Shown here: positions 1-9,917 of the stretch, piece after piece
How positions within the stretch are numbered: the first letter of the stretch is position 1
Layout: every line of letters begins with the position of its first letter
Assembly: GCA_018402455.1 (NCBI GenBank)
Contig: JAGYIG010000005.1
Location: 80,556-144,555, forward strand
Length of the DNA stretch: 64,000 nucleotides
Source: Opitutaceae bacterium
GTDB lineage: Bacteria > Verrucomicrobiota > Verrucomicrobiia > Opitutales > Opitutaceae
Reading direction: 5' to 3'
Position numbers and translations under genes: made by a program
The notes under the pieces: model-generated
Databases searched by the model: none
Told to the model about the DNA's origin: nothing
The model's input: the letters and a program-made list of their open reading frames with translations, nothing else

Positions 1-1
1 C

Positions 2-247
2 CACGGCACCGACACCATGACCACCACCGCGGCGGTGCTCGCGGATATCCCGGGGAAGGTGATCGTCTTCACCGGTTCAATGGTCCCGGCCCGCTTTCGG
101 CATAATGATGCCCTGTTCAACATCGGCTGTGCCGTGGGGGGCCTGCAGGCCCTGCCGCCCGGGGTCTACATCGCCATGAGCGGGCAATTTTTCCCCGCCG
201 GCACCGTGCGCAAGAATCGGGAGGCGGGCCGGTTCGAACCGATCTGA
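2..247 (+). CDS. Asparaginase-domain protein, 3' part only
   Basis: The gene enters from the left edge. The frame opens with HGTDTM, the conserved L-asparaginase type I/II motif whose Thr and Asp belong to the catalytic centre, followed by VIVFTGSMVPARF, also typical of the family. It stops about 80 codons after this motif, so the protein lacks the second domain of ordinary asparaginases of about 330 residues and fits the short single-domain asparaginase-like proteins (family knowledge). The end GQFFPAGTVRKNREAGRF is typical of that short group. Substrate cannot be decided; hydrolysis of asparagine or a related amide is inferred. The start lies outside the window. Confidence 0.8.
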   Translation, partial: HGTDTMTTTAAVLADIPGKVIVFTGSMVPARFRHNDALFNIGCAVGGLQALPPGVYIAMSGQFFPAGTVRKNREAGRFEPI

Positions 248-254
248 TGACCAG

Positions 255-623
255 TCAGTATCGGCCCATGATGTGGTAGAGTATCCAGTATATGACTACA
301 CTACCAAGGAACATGCCGGCGAGACCGCCGGCGAAGATCAGGGGGTTGGCCTGACCGAAGTAGGCGGCGGCGCCGAAACCGAGGTTGTTGGCGATCAAAA
401 GCGTCCAGCAATCCCGGCGGCGGCGGTGGACGGGCGGAGGGGCGGGGGCCGGGAGGGGCGAGGTTCCCGCCCGGCTTTCGAGGGCGATCTGGTCGGCCCG
501 CCAGGCTCGCACGTCGTGGCGGCCGGCGGGGTCCTCCTCTCCCGGTCGGGCGTTGGCGCGTTCGAATTTTTCGGTGGTGCGCAGTTGGTAGGTTTTGCGC
601 GGCTGTTCCGCAGGGTCTTCCAT
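255..623 (-). CDS. Small hypothetical membrane protein
   Basis: About 122 residues if the ATG at 623 is used (MEDPAEQPR); a GTG at 644 would add seven residues. The N-terminal 75 residues are charged and Arg/Pro-rich, with no recognised domain. The C-terminal part has two hydrophobic segments, roughly residues 74-90 (LLIANNLGFGAAAYFG) and 95-117 (PLIFAGGLAGMFLGSVVIYWILYHIMG), so a small inner-membrane protein with a cytoplasmic N-terminal tail is likely. It is convergent with the asparaginase gene, only 7 bp apart, and lies downstream of kup on the same strand. No function is assigned. Confidence 0.6.
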   Translation of the reverse strand: MEDPAEQPRKTYQLRTTEKFERANARPGEEDPAGRHDVRAWRADQIALESRAGTSPLPAPAPPPVHRRRRDCWTLLIANNLGFGAAAYFGQANPLIFAGGLAGMFLGSVVIYWILYHIMGRY

Positions 624-749
624 ATTGATTGAATGAGGCACCACGAGGGCTGGCCCGGCAACTGCGAGGATTGGATTGGGTCGCGAGGGTTCGGCGGGGC
701 GGGGGAACGCGCCGCGTGGGTTGAGCGGCTACGCGGTTTTCCCCGGTTC

Positions 750-2649
750 CTACAACTGGACCGGCATGCCGATCTCGATGATTTGCGTGGGCATGACGGC
801 GTAGTAGTCCTTCACCGGTTGGGCATTGCGGGAAAGGAAGGCGTAGTAGCTCTTCTGCCACTCAAACATGGGTGCGTCGCCGCCCGTCAGGATCATCTCA
901 CGGTTGAAATAGAAGGTGGTGGCACTCGCCTTCAGGGGCACGCCCTGTTCCGCGATGCGGGCGCAGAGGTCGGCGACATCGGGCGATTCCATGTAGCCAT
1001 AGCGGCCGATCGCGCGCCAAACCCCCTCGCCCAGCTCTTCGATGGTGAGGCGTTGGTCGTCAGGATGGGTGGGAACTTCGGCGGTGGCGATGGTGAGGAG
1101 CACGACAGTGTGCTGGAGACTTTTGCTGGCCTTGAGGTGGTGGAGCAGGGCGAGCGGGGTGCCCACCGGTGACGCGACCATGAACACTGCACTGCCGGGC
1201 ACCCGCACGATGTGGCTGCTCTTGGCAATCTCCGCGAGTTGCAGGCCCTCGGTGGCCTGGCCATAGATCTTGTCGGCGATCTCCACCCGCCCGGCCTTCC
1301 ACGTGAGCATGGTGGCGAGTAACGTGGCCCCGAATGCCAGCGGCACCCAACCCCCGTCAAAAAACTTGGGCAGATTGGCGGCGAAAAACCCCAGATCGAA
1401 CACCCAGAACCCCAAGCACATGGCGCCGGCCACGGGTGGGTTCCACCGCCAGTGGCGGGTCGCAACAAAGAAGAGCGGCCATGAAGAAGGTCGTCACCGC
1501 CATCGTGCCGGTGACCGCGATGCCGTAGGCCGCCGCCAGGGCGGATGAGCTTTTGAAGAGGAGCACGGTGGCGATGCTGCCGACGGCCAGGCCGAAATTG
1601 ACGGCCGGCACGTAGATCTGGCCGCGTTGGTCGGCGTTGGTGTGGAGCACCTTGAGGCGAGGGAAATAGCCCAGTTGAATCGCCTGACGGATCAGGGAAA
1701 AGGTGCCGGAGATCAGGGCCTGGCTGGCAATGATCGCGGCGAGGACGGACAGCGCGACCAGCCCGATGCGGAGCGGTCCCTCGGGCGCGAGCGAGAGAAA
1801 GGGGTTTCCCATGTCGGCGGGGTGGGCGATGACGTGGGCCCCCTGACCGAAGTAGTTCAGGGCGAGTCCGGGCAGCACGATGAGATACCACGCGCGCAGA
1901 ATGGCTTTGCGGCCAAAGTGCCCCATGTCAGCATAGAGGGCCTCAACTCCGGTGATGGCCAACACCACGCCACCGAGGATTCCGACCACCGATTCGGGAT
2001 GGGTGCGGAGCAGGTCAAAGCCATGCTGGGGATTGAGCGAAGCGAGCACTTCGGGGGCTTCCCAGATACGCCATAATCCGAGCAGCCCCAGGGTGCCGAA
2101 CCACACCAGCATGATCGGGCCAAACATCGATCCGATGACCTGCGTGCCGCGGCGTTGGACCCAGAACAACGCCACCAAAATGCCGACGCAGATCGGGATG
2201 ACAAAATCGCGGGCGGCCGGCACGATGACTTCCAAACCCTCGGTCGCGGACAAGACGGAGATTGCCGGCGTGATGACCCCTTCGCCGCACAGCATCGCGG
2301 CGCCGATCAAAACGATAATAATGGCGCCGGGGACCCGTTGGTGGGCTTTCCAGCGCTCGAGTCCGCTGAGGGCGAGCAGGGCGAAGATACCGCCTTCACC
2401 CTGATTGTGGGCCCGCATCACCACCGTGGCGTATTTGATGCTCACGACACAGATCAGGGACCAGAAAATCAGGGACAGCACGCCCATCACGGCTCCCGAC
2501 CGTTCCGCCGCCGGAAGGTGATTCACCGCCTCGCGCAGGGCATAGAGCGGACTGGTGCCGATGTCCCCGAACACCACCCCTAAGGCACCGACGACCAAGG
2601 CAGCCTTGGGGGCGCTTAAGTCGCTGAGGGAGGAAGAGGGGAATCGCAT
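750..2649 (-). pseudogene. kup: KUP-type potassium transporter, frameshifted
   Basis: The 5' frame (2649 down to about 1475) begins MRFPSSSLSD and carries the KUP motif GDIGTSPLYALREAV and many membrane helices. The 3' frame continues with FFVATRHWRW and then NLPKFFDGGWVPL and the usual KUP C-terminal cytoplasmic domain, ending IGMPVQL. The two frames join near 1468-1476: one extra base around 1473 breaks the reading frame. The whole stretch is 1900 nt, 633 codons plus one base, matching the usual KUP length of about 620-630 residues. Intact KUP proteins are proton-coupled potassium importers of the inner membrane. Either the gene is inactivated by a single indel or the base is a sequencing error; the rest is well conserved, so decay would be recent. 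Confidence 0.85.
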
Positions 2650-2761
2650 CTAACGAGCGAACAATGGAAGGAACTTCCCGCGCTCCAAGGGTAAATCCCG
2701 GCGGCGAGGCAGGCGGGCGGCGAGCCCACTATGGGCGACCGACGCGGGGACCGATCGACCG

Positions 2762-3904
2762 TCACTCGAGATCCTGGACGCAACGAAACCCGGTATGGTG
2801 GGCGGGGGAGTCGTTTTCCTGCGACTGGCGGGCTCCGGGCTGATAGCCGCGGCACCAATTATCGGAACACAGAAACGATCCCCCGCGGGTCACGTAAGTG
2901 GGCACGCGTTGCCGCAGCGGGTCGAGGCTGGCGGGATCGGGGCCGGGGGGGTTCACCACCCCAGCCGGGCGCAGGGCATACGCGGCCGGGTGGTAACGAT
3001 CGGCCACGATCTCCCAAACATTGCCGGAGACGTCGTAGAGACCGTAGGCGTTTGGCGGAAAGCTTTTGACCGGGGCGGTGGTGATAAAACCGTCCTGCCC
3101 GGTGTTTTCGTAGGGCCAGGGTCCTTGCCAGATATTGGCCATCCAGACGCCTTCGCCCTCGGGGGCAAAGGCGTCACCCCACACGTAGGGTTGCCGTTCC
3201 AATCCCCCGCGCGCGGCGCGTTCCCACTCCGCCTCGGTGGGCAGGCGTTTACCCGCCCACGCTGCGTAGGCGGCCGCATCATCGCGGGTGACGTTGACCA
3301 CCGGATGATCGAGCCGATCCTCCCAACTGGACCCCGGACCATCCGGAGCCCGCCACGTGGCTCCCGGCTCGATGCGCCACCACTGGGTCACGTCGTGCGA
3401 CGAATACAACGCCGCCGTGGGCTCCGCGAAAATAATGGAGCCGGCCGTGGGGCTCACGGCCGCGGCGGTTTCGACTTGCTTGATGGACGCCAGAATCGCC
3501 TGCCGTTCCGCGCCGTCGGCCTTGGCCGCCATCGACCGGAGCGTTTTGATGTTGGCCGCGGCGGTCTGTTGCAGGGCGGCCGCGACCTCGGCCGGCAGCG
3601 GTTGCTCGGCGAAGGTCACATAACCCGTCGCCTCCACAAAAGCGGCGAACTGCCGATTGGTGACCTCCGTCTCGTCCATCCAAAATGCATCCACGGTAAC
3701 CTCGTGGATGGGATAGGAGGTTCCGTGGGATTGGGAGCCCCCGCCCATCAAGCCCGGATCGCCGCCCATGGTGAAGGTTCCGCCGGGGATCAGGACCATG
3801 TGGTCAGGACGATCGAGCTGCTCCAGCGTTGATGCGGTCAGGCCCGTGCCAAAAATGAGGCCCAGGATGGAGGTCAGGGAGACCCTTGGCGGAAACGAAA
3901 ACAT
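2762..3904 (-). CDS. Formylglycine-generating enzyme (SUMF1/FGE-sulfatase) family protein
   Basis: About 380 residues starting at ATG 3904, which gives a signal peptide (MFSFPPRVSLTSILGLIFG); a TTG at 3943 would add 13 residues and is less likely. The mature part has the family hallmarks MVLIPGGTFTMGG, FWMDETEVTNRQFAAFVEATG, RLPTEAEWERAARGG, GLYDVSGNVWEIVAD and the C-terminal GGSFLCSDNWCRGY. Cys346 and Cys351 match the CxxxxC copper-binding pair of true formylglycine-generating enzymes, so it may be catalytically competent rather than only a fold relative. FGE converts a sulfatase Cys to formylglycine; no sulfatase gene lies in this window, so its substrate would be encoded elsewhere. Export through the signal peptide is inferred. 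Confidence 0.85.
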   Translation of the reverse strand: MFSFPPRVSLTSILGLIFGTGLTASTLEQLDRPDHMVLIPGGTFTMGGDPGLMGGGSQSHGTSYPIHEVTVDAFWMDETEVTNRQFAAFVEATGYVTFAEQPLPAEVAAALQQTAAANIKTLRSMAAKADGAERQAILASIKQVETAAAVSPTAGSIIFAEPTAALYSSHDVTQWWRIEPGATWRAPDGPGSSWEDRLDHPVVNVTRDDAAAYAAWAGKRLPTEAEWERAARGGLERQPYVWGDAFAPEGEGVWMANIWQGPWPYENTGQDGFITTAPVKSFPPNAYGLYDVSGNVWEIVADRYHPAAYALRPAGVVNPPGPDPASLDPLRQRVPTYVTRGGSFLCSDNWCRGYQPGARQSQENDSPAHHTGFRCVQDLE

Positions 3905-3979
3905 AACGGGAAGGGGACAGCGTCCGGCGATTTTGGCCAACAACCAAATTTTAACGCGGCTCGTTCGGCGGCCCTCCGG

Positions 3980-5749
3980 TCAGCGACCGATGGGTCCATC
4001 CGGCCGTTTGGGGTTGGAGGAGGGGGAGGCCGGCGTAGTGCCGAGCAGCATGATGTCGGCCGACTTCACCTGCAGCAACTCTTGGGCCCGGCGCAGGGCA
4101 TTGCGGGTGCTCAGCGTGACATTGGCCGGGGTGTAGCGGAAGACGTTGCGGGGCCCGAGGACTTCGATCAGCCCCACCTTGCGCAGAATCCGCAGCACCG
4201 GCGGGGTGGCGCCGCAGATGAGCAAATACACGCCGCGTTGCTGGGCTTGCTGGGCCAGATCGCGCAGGGCGAGGGCTCCGGTGGCGTCGAGATTAGGCGC
4301 GTTCTTCAAGCGCAGAATGATCGCCTTGATTTTGGGGTGGTTGGTGAGTTGGCGGAGCTGCTCCTCCATCGCGTCGGTCGCGCCGAAGAATAGGTCGCCT
4401 TCCAGATGCATGATGGAGATGGCGGGGGTGACGGCGTTCTCCGGGCGACGGGCCTGGGCCAGTTCACCCCGTTGATTGAAGTCGTATTCGACCAACTCCG
4501 GATTGGACACCTTGCGCAGAAAAAGCAGCACCGAAACGGAAACGCCCACGTAGATGGCGGTGTCGAGGGGGAACAGCAGGCCGGCCACCAATGTAACCAA
4601 AAATGTGATACTATCGGACCGGGTCACGCTCAGCAACAAGCGAATGGTGTCGGGTTTGATCAGCGAGACCCCCACCATGATCACGAGGGTGGCCAGCGCG
4701 GCTTGGGGAATCAGCCCGATCAACGGGCCCAGAGACAACGCCCCGATGACCAGCAGAATGCCGCTGCACAGGCTGGAGACGGGCGTGCGGGCACCGCTTT
4801 CGTAGTTAAGGGTGGAGCGGGTGAGGGAGCCGGACACCGGCATGCCGGAACCGAGGGCGTTCACGGCATTGGCGATGCCCATGCTGAACATCTGTTGGCG
4901 CACGTTCACCCGGTCCCCGGCCTGAGCGGCCAGACTCTTGGCAATCGACACGCTCTCCAACAGGGAAAGGAAGGCGATGGCGGCGGCGATGCCGAAAAGC
5001 TGTTGGACCAGACTGTAGCTGAAGGTGAGTCCACTCAGCGGCCACGACCCTACCGGGACACTGGTGAGGAGGGGCAGCGTGATCCCTTGGCTGCGTAGCC
5101 CGGCGGCCGCGAGGCCGGCGACGACGAGCGTGACCGCGACGTTGGGCAGGAACTTGAGCCAACGTCGGCAGATCAACGCCACCGTCAGGGTGCCTAAAGA
5201 GAATAACACGGAAACCCCGTCGACGGAACCGAGGTTGCGGCCCAGCGCGACCACGGATTCCACAAACGTGGGCGAAGGCGGGGCGGTGATCCCCGCGACG
5301 TTTTTGAGCTGTTTGACGATGATGAGCGCGGCGGCGGCCGTGACGTAGCCGGTGATCACACTGCGCGAAACGTAGCGGATGATTAGGTCGGCTCGCACCA
5401 GGGCCCCCACGATCATGAAGAGGGCCACCATTAGCAAAAGCAGCGGCATCGCGATGATACGCTGTTCCGGCGAGAGGTTGAGGGACAGGAACCCGCTTAG
5501 CAGCAATACGGCGGTGGCGTTGGTGGGCCCGAGCATGAGGAAACGTGAGCTGCCGAAGCAGGCTCCCGTAATCGAGCCGAGCGCACTGGAATAGATGCCG
5601 AAGTTGACCGGCAGTCCGGCGATCATGGCATAGGCCATGCCCTGCGGAAAATCCAACAACGCGACATTGCTGCCGGCCTTGAGATCGGCCCCAAGCATCC
5701 GCCGATTGTAACCGGGCAAAAAGCGAAGGAGAGGAAGGCGGAATTTCAT
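3980..5749 (-). CDS. SulP family anion transporter with STAS domain
   Basis: This 589-residue protein has the SulP layout. The N-terminal membrane domain (residues about 20-400) contains the family sequence LDFPQGMAYAMIAGLPVNFGIYSS and a SulP-like PVSGSLTRSTLNYESGA. A cytoplasmic STAS domain follows at about 440-555 (ISIMHLEGDLFFGATDAMEEQ, then NLDATGALALRDL). The usual STAS serine region is changed to NLDATGA, so regulation by serine phosphorylation is not obvious. SulP proteins import sulfate, bicarbonate or other anions with sodium or protons; the substrate cannot be read from sequence. It lies upstream of the FGE-like gene on the same strand, about 75 bp apart, a possible sulfur-related pairing. 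Confidence 0.9.
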   Translation of the reverse strand: MKFRLPLLRFLPGYNRRMLGADLKAGSNVALLDFPQGMAYAMIAGLPVNFGIYSSALGSITGACFGSSRFLMLGPTNATAVLLLSGFLSLNLSPEQRIIAMPLLLLMVALFMIVGALVRADLIIRYVSRSVITGYVTAAAALIIVKQLKNVAGITAPPSPTFVESVVALGRNLGSVDGVSVLFSLGTLTVALICRRWLKFLPNVAVTLVVAGLAAAGLRSQGITLPLLTSVPVGSWPLSGLTFSYSLVQQLFGIAAAIAFLSLLESVSIAKSLAAQAGDRVNVRQQMFSMGIANAVNALGSGMPVSGSLTRSTLNYESGARTPVSSLCSGILLVIGALSLGPLIGLIPQAALATLVIMVGVSLIKPDTIRLLLSVTRSDSITFLVTLVAGLLFPLDTAIYVGVSVSVLLFLRKVSNPELVEYDFNQRGELAQARRPENAVTPAISIMHLEGDLFFGATDAMEEQLRQLTNHPKIKAIILRLKNAPNLDATGALALRDLAQQAQQRGVYLLICGATPPVLRILRKVGLIEVLGPRNVFRYTPANVTLSTRNALRRAQELLQVKSADIMLLGTTPASPSSNPKRPDGPIGR

Positions 5750-5934
5750 GGATCAGTCCCGCGCCGTCGGGCGGGGTGACACGGCCAACCCCAATGATTC
5801 ACGGGTCGACCCCGAGAAGACAGAAGGGACGTCCCTTGACCGTCAAGTTACCATGGGCCGACCCCGGGGCTTAAGCTCCAAGCTTGCCGCCGGGCGGGAA
5901 ACCCCGTGGGTTCAATGCAGCCCTTTGATCCCCC

Positions 5935-6495
5935 ATGGCTGATACCCCCTCCTCTCCCCCCACCAGCGGGCTCCGGGTGCGACCCCGCTTTGAGCATCTG
6001 GTCGATCATCCGGAACCCGAAGTCCGTCGCCGCATCACCCAATCCTTCCTCCGAGACCCGGAGGTTTTTGACGTCAGGTCGATGGATGAGTTTGTCGTGG
6101 TGCACATTGCCGATGCCCAGCGGCGGCGCTGGTCGCCACGGTTGCAGATCAGTTTGGCGGCGGTCGGTGATGCCAAAACCCGGGTAACCGGGGTCTACGG
6201 TCCGGAGCACGAAGTGTGGGCCACCTTTATTTTCGGCTACATCATGGCGGGGCTCAGCGCGACGTTTTCGGGCATTTATGGGGGAGTGCAGGTGTTTTTG
6301 AGCGATGAGCCGTGGGCCCTGTGGATTACCGGTTCCATGCTGGTGGTCGCGGGACTCCTCTACCTATTGGCCCAGTTTGGGCAGAAGTTGGGAGCTTGGC
6401 AGACCTTCCAGCTCCACCAGGCCTACCAGAATGCGGTAGGTCCCGCCGGTCAAAGGCAGCGGGATGCCGGGGTGGAGTCCGGCCTGGGGATCTGA
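5935..6495 (+). CDS. Hypothetical membrane protein
   Basis: The protein is 186 residues from ATG 5935 (MADTPSSPPTSG). The first 95 residues are soluble and rich in charged residues. Two transmembrane segments follow, about residues 97-122 (ATFIFGYIMAGLSATFSGIYGGV) and 130-150 (LWITGSMLVVAGLLYLLAQFG), then a short polar tail (QKLGAWQTFQLHQAYQ). I do not recognise a family. It is divergent from the SulP gene with a 185-bp gap and convergent with the RND operon. The palindromic repeat at 6634-6689 lies behind its stop and could end its transcript. Confidence 0.65.
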   Translation: MADTPSSPPTSGLRVRPRFEHLVDHPEPEVRRRITQSFLRDPEVFDVRSMDEFVVVHIADAQRRRWSPRLQISLAAVGDAKTRVTGVYGPEHEVWATFIFGYIMAGLSATFSGIYGGVQVFLSDEPWALWITGSMLVVAGLLYLLAQFGQKLGAWQTFQLHQAYQNAVGPAGQRQRDAGVESGLGI

Positions 6496-6633
6496 TCCCT
6501 CCGCCGGGGAGGGGCTGCGGTCATTACGGATCAGCGGGGTTAACGGATACGTGAAATTTCCTCCAAGTGGGCTTTGACAACGGCGAAGAGGGATGCCACG
6601 TTGGGGCTGTTCCCGCATAGCAGGAACATTTCT

Positions 6634-6689
6634 GGGGTAACCAAGAAAACAAATGGCCGGTCACTTAGGGGTAGGTGACCGGCCAACTT
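6634..6689 (+). repeat. 56-bp palindromic dispersed element, copy A
   Basis: The core is a perfect 11-bp inverted repeat, TGGCCGGTCAC at 6654-6664 and GTGACCGGCCA at 6675-6685, around a 10-nt loop. An A-rich stretch lies on its left and a T-rich stretch (cttctttt) on its right, so it could act as a bidirectional terminator between the convergent genes on either side. A second copy, inverted, lies at 41437-41492 and matches at 54 of 56 positions, including the non-palindromic left flank starting ggggtaac. Such conservation beyond the hairpin suggests a dispersed repeat rather than a chance terminator. Confidence 0.8.
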
Positions 6690-6755
6690 CTTTTAGGCGA
6701 GGAGAGGCCGCCGGAGCGACTCAACGGTCCGGCCTGGGCCCCCGGCTGAGCCGCT

Positions 6756-9700
6756 CTAGTCGACCCGTGGACGGAACCATTTGAGCACGGTCACCAACAG
6801 GACGGGCAGGAAAGTGAGCGTCACGAGGCTGGTGAAAAGCAGACCGAAGAGCACGATGGCGCCGACGCCCCGGTAGAGTTCGGTGCCGGCTCCGGGAATG
6901 AGCACCAACGGGGCGAGGCCGCACACCGTGGTGATCGTGGTCATCATGATCGGCCGCAACCGGGATGCGAGGGCGTCCTCCACGGCAACCGCGATCGTGG
7001 TAGCGCCCGACCGCAGGTTGGCCAGCGTTTCCTCCACGATCAAAATGGGGTTGTTGACCACCGTGCCGAGCAGGATCAGGAAGCCCAGCATGGTGATCAT
7101 ATCGAAGGGCTGACTGATCGCGGTGAGTCCGATAAACGGCAGGGCGGCGCCGACGCCGTTGAAGAGCCAGAGACCGATGATGCCGCCGGCGATCCCGAGG
7201 GGCACCGTGAACAGGATGATGAAGGGATAGCCCCAGTGGGTGAAGATCACGACCAGCAGGAGGAAGCACAGCACGATGGACACGATGAAGTTCGAGCCCA
7301 ATGACGCCCGGGTGGCGTCGAGTTGATCACTGGCCCCAGAGAGGGTGGCGGTGACGGACGGGGGAATTTCGCCGTTGGCCCGCAGGTGGTTCACCACCTC
7401 CTCGCGCACGATTTCGACGGCGGTTTCCAGCGCAATCTCGCGCGGGGGGATGATGTTGAGGGTAACGGTGCGGCGTCCGTCCACCCGTCGGATCGCATCG
7501 GTGTCGACCGTCTCCACGATATCGGCGAGGGCACTCACCGGCATCACGCCGCCGCGGGGGGTGTGCAGGGAAAGTTCGCCGAGGCTGCCGATCTGGCGGC
7601 TACTTACGTCGCCGCTGTAAAGGTAGATATCGATCTTGTTGTCGGCGTAGAAAAATTCATCCACGAAGGCGCCATCGGCCAGGGCTGCGAGGGCGTAGCC
7701 AAATTCCGAGTTGGTAAAGCCAAACTCCGCGGCACGGTCCCACCGGGGGCGCACCTCTACGAGAGGCTGACCCAGCACGAGGTTGGCAGGGGAGGAGCCG
7801 ATTTGCGGATCCTCCAGCACCTCATCGGCCCGCCGATAGGCCGCGAGCGCCGTGCGGTAGATCTCCGGGAGGTCGGGACCACTGATTTCAAGGTTCACGC
7901 TACGGGTGCCGCCGTCGTTGCTGGAAATAATGGAGCCCCGGGACGCAAAGGCCCGCATGCCCGGATAGGATTTAAAATGCTCCGAGAGCGCGGCCATGAG
8001 GGCGTTGATGTCGCCGGGGTCGGTGGTTCCGGCGATGACCAGAAGCGAGTCGGTGTTGACCAGAAGGAGAAACTGCTTGATCGGGGGTACGTCGGTGCGT
8101 CCGGCGACGAAGTCGGCTGGATCCGCGTCCACGTAGGGGCCAAAATGGGCTTCGACCTGCATGCCGACCTCTCGCATGGCCTCCAGACTGTAGCCCGGTG
8201 GCGCGATCATGCGGGCAAACGTCTTGGACTCTTCGCCTTCGGGCAGGTATTCTGCGGGCGGGGTGAGCACGAACAGGGCGGTGCCGGTGAACCCGACGGT
8301 TCCGACCATAAAGATGATGCGCCGTCGGGAGGTGCCGACCAACCAGTGGACCAGCTTGATGAACGACTGTTTGAAGGGGGCGGGGGCCGGATCGCCGTGG
8401 TGCCCGGGCCGGGGCTTGAACTTGATTCTGGCGGTGGCGGCGGGCACGAGCGTCACCGCGATGATCATCGAGAGGATGATGGAGGCGGAGATGGCGATCG
8501 CGATGTCGGAGTAGAGTTGGCCGGCTTCCTCCTGTACAAACAGGACGGGCACGAACACCAGTACGGTCGTGGCGGTGGAAGCGAGGACCGCGGTCCACAC
8601 TCGGCGCAGCCCGGCGATGGCGGCCTCAAAGGGGCCCTTGCCCCGCCGGCGTTCGATCTCGATCGCTTCCAGCACCACAATCGTATTGTCGACGGTCATC
8701 CCGATGGCAAACGCCACGCCGGCGAGGGAGATCACGTTGATGGTGCGCTCGGCCAGAAACAGACCGAGAAAGGCGGCGATGGTGCACAGAGGAATGCCGA
8801 ACACTCCGACCAAGGTGAGCGGCACCGAGCGCAGAAACAGGAACATGACCACCGCAGCCAAGGCGGCCCCGATCGACAGATTGGTCCAGACGTTGGCGAT
8901 GGAGTCCTCCACGTACACCACGTCGTCGTTAAAAAGCTCCATCTTCATGCCGGACGGAGCGAGCAATTCGCGGTTCACTTCCGCGACGGCTTCGAGCACC
9001 GCGGCGCGGACCGCGATGACATTGGCGCCGGTTTCCCGCTGAATGGAAGCGAGCAGGATCGGCACCCCGCCAATCCGCCGCAGGCTGCGGATTTCCGCAT
9101 GATGGAGGCGTACCTCGGCCACGTCCTCCAAGCGAATCAGCGTGTTGTCCCGTTCGGCGATGATCAGCTGCCCGAGCTCGGCGGGGGAATCAAAGCGGGA
9201 GATGGTGCGGATCAGATAACGCCGTTTGCCGGTGTCAATATCTCCGCCCGAAACATCCCGATTGCGCTCCCGGACGGCGGTGCGGATCTGGGTGAGGGTG
9301 ATGCCGCGCGCCGCGAGCTTTTCCGGATCGACCATGATCTGAATCTGCCGCTCGGCGCCTCCGCTGAGATTGACTTGGGAGACTCCGGATGCGCGCTCCA
9401 ACCGCGTGCGGACAAAGTCGTCCACAAAATCGCGCATCATGGTCATGTCCAGTTGGCGGGGGTTGCCCTCGAGTGGGAGAATGCCGAAGTGGAGAAACGC
9501 ATTGTTGGAAAAGGAACTCGTGAGCAGCCGCGGCTCATCGACATTCTCCGGGTAGGCGGGAACTTGGCTGAGCGCGTTGTTTACGCGGACCAGCGCATCA
9601 TTGATATCCGTGCCAAATGGGAACTCGAGTTGGATGTTGGCTTGGCCGGTGGAGGCGTTGGAAACGATGCGTTGGAGGTTGGGAATGCTGCGCAGGTATT

Positions 9701-9899
9701 CCTCCTGTTCGATCACGATTTCCTTCTCCACATCCTGAGGCGTGGCGCCGGGCCAGGAGGTGATGACACTGATGGTGCGGATCTCCAAATCGGGAATCAT
9801 TTGCACCGGCACGCGCAGTGCCGCGAGCACGCCGAACAGGCCCACGATCAGGAGAATGACGGTGAGCAAGGTGCCGCGGCGAAGTAGCGCTTCGAGCAT
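6756..9899 (-). CDS. RND efflux permease (pump 1)
   Basis: The 1047-residue protein has typical RND architecture: TM1 at about 10-30 (LTVILLIVGLFGVLAALRVP), a porter domain, TM2-6, a second porter/docking half and TM7-12. It resembles the hydrophobe/amphiphile (HAE1) group. In the TM4 region the proton-relay motif reads GMTVDNTIVVLE, so the second Asp of the AcrB DD pair is Asn; the TM10 region reads LLGTVVNNPILIVEE with no Lys at the AcrB K940 position. This VDN/VNN pattern is shared with the other two pumps in the window. It is translated 18 bp behind its adaptor gene. Substrate unknown; no outer-membrane TolC partner is encoded nearby. Confidence 0.9.
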   Translation of the reverse strand: MLEALLRRGTLLTVILLIVGLFGVLAALRVPVQMIPDLEIRTISVITSWPGATPQDVEKEIVIEQEEYLRSIPNLQRIVSNASTGQANIQLEFPFGTDINDALVRVNNALSQVPAYPENVDEPRLLTSSFSNNAFLHFGILPLEGNPRQLDMTMMRDFVDDFVRTRLERASGVSQVNLSGGAERQIQIMVDPEKLAARGITLTQIRTAVRERNRDVSGGDIDTGKRRYLIRTISRFDSPAELGQLIIAERDNTLIRLEDVAEVRLHHAEIRSLRRIGGVPILLASIQRETGANVIAVRAAVLEAVAEVNRELLAPSGMKMELFNDDVVYVEDSIANVWTNLSIGAALAAVVMFLFLRSVPLTLVGVFGIPLCTIAAFLGLFLAERTINVISLAGVAFAIGMTVDNTIVVLEAIEIERRRGKGPFEAAIAGLRRVWTAVLASTATTVLVFVPVLFVQEEAGQLYSDIAIAISASIILSMIIAVTLVPAATARIKFKPRPGHHGDPAPAPFKQSFIKLVHWLVGTSRRRIIFMVGTVGFTGTALFVLTPPAEYLPEGEESKTFARMIAPPGYSLEAMREVGMQVEAHFGPYVDADPADFVAGRTDVPPIKQFLLLVNTDSLLVIAGTTDPGDINALMAALSEHFKSYPGMRAFASRGSIISSNDGGTRSVNLEISGPDLPEIYRTALAAYRRADEVLEDPQIGSSPANLVLGQPLVEVRPRWDRAAEFGFTNSEFGYALAALADGAFVDEFFYADNKIDIYLYSGDVSSRQIGSLGELSLHTPRGGVMPVSALADIVETVDTDAIRRVDGRRTVTLNIIPPREIALETAVEIVREEVVNHLRANGEIPPSVTATLSGASDQLDATRASLGSNFIVSIVLCFLLLVVIFTHWGYPFIILFTVPLGIAGGIIGLWLFNGVGAALPFIGLTAISQPFDMITMLGFLILLGTVVNNPILIVEETLANLRSGATTIAVAVEDALASRLRPIMMTTITTVCGLAPLVLIPGAGTELYRGVGAIVLFGLLFTSLVTLTFLPVLLVTVLKWFRPRVD

Positions 9900-9917
9900 G
9901 GGGAGCAGGGTGAAGGT

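Noticed and set aside
7323..9887. Very long open frame antisense to RND pump 1
   Set aside because: High GC keeps antisense frames open; its translation is low-complexity Gly/His/Asp-rich and the pump on the other strand has clear homology.
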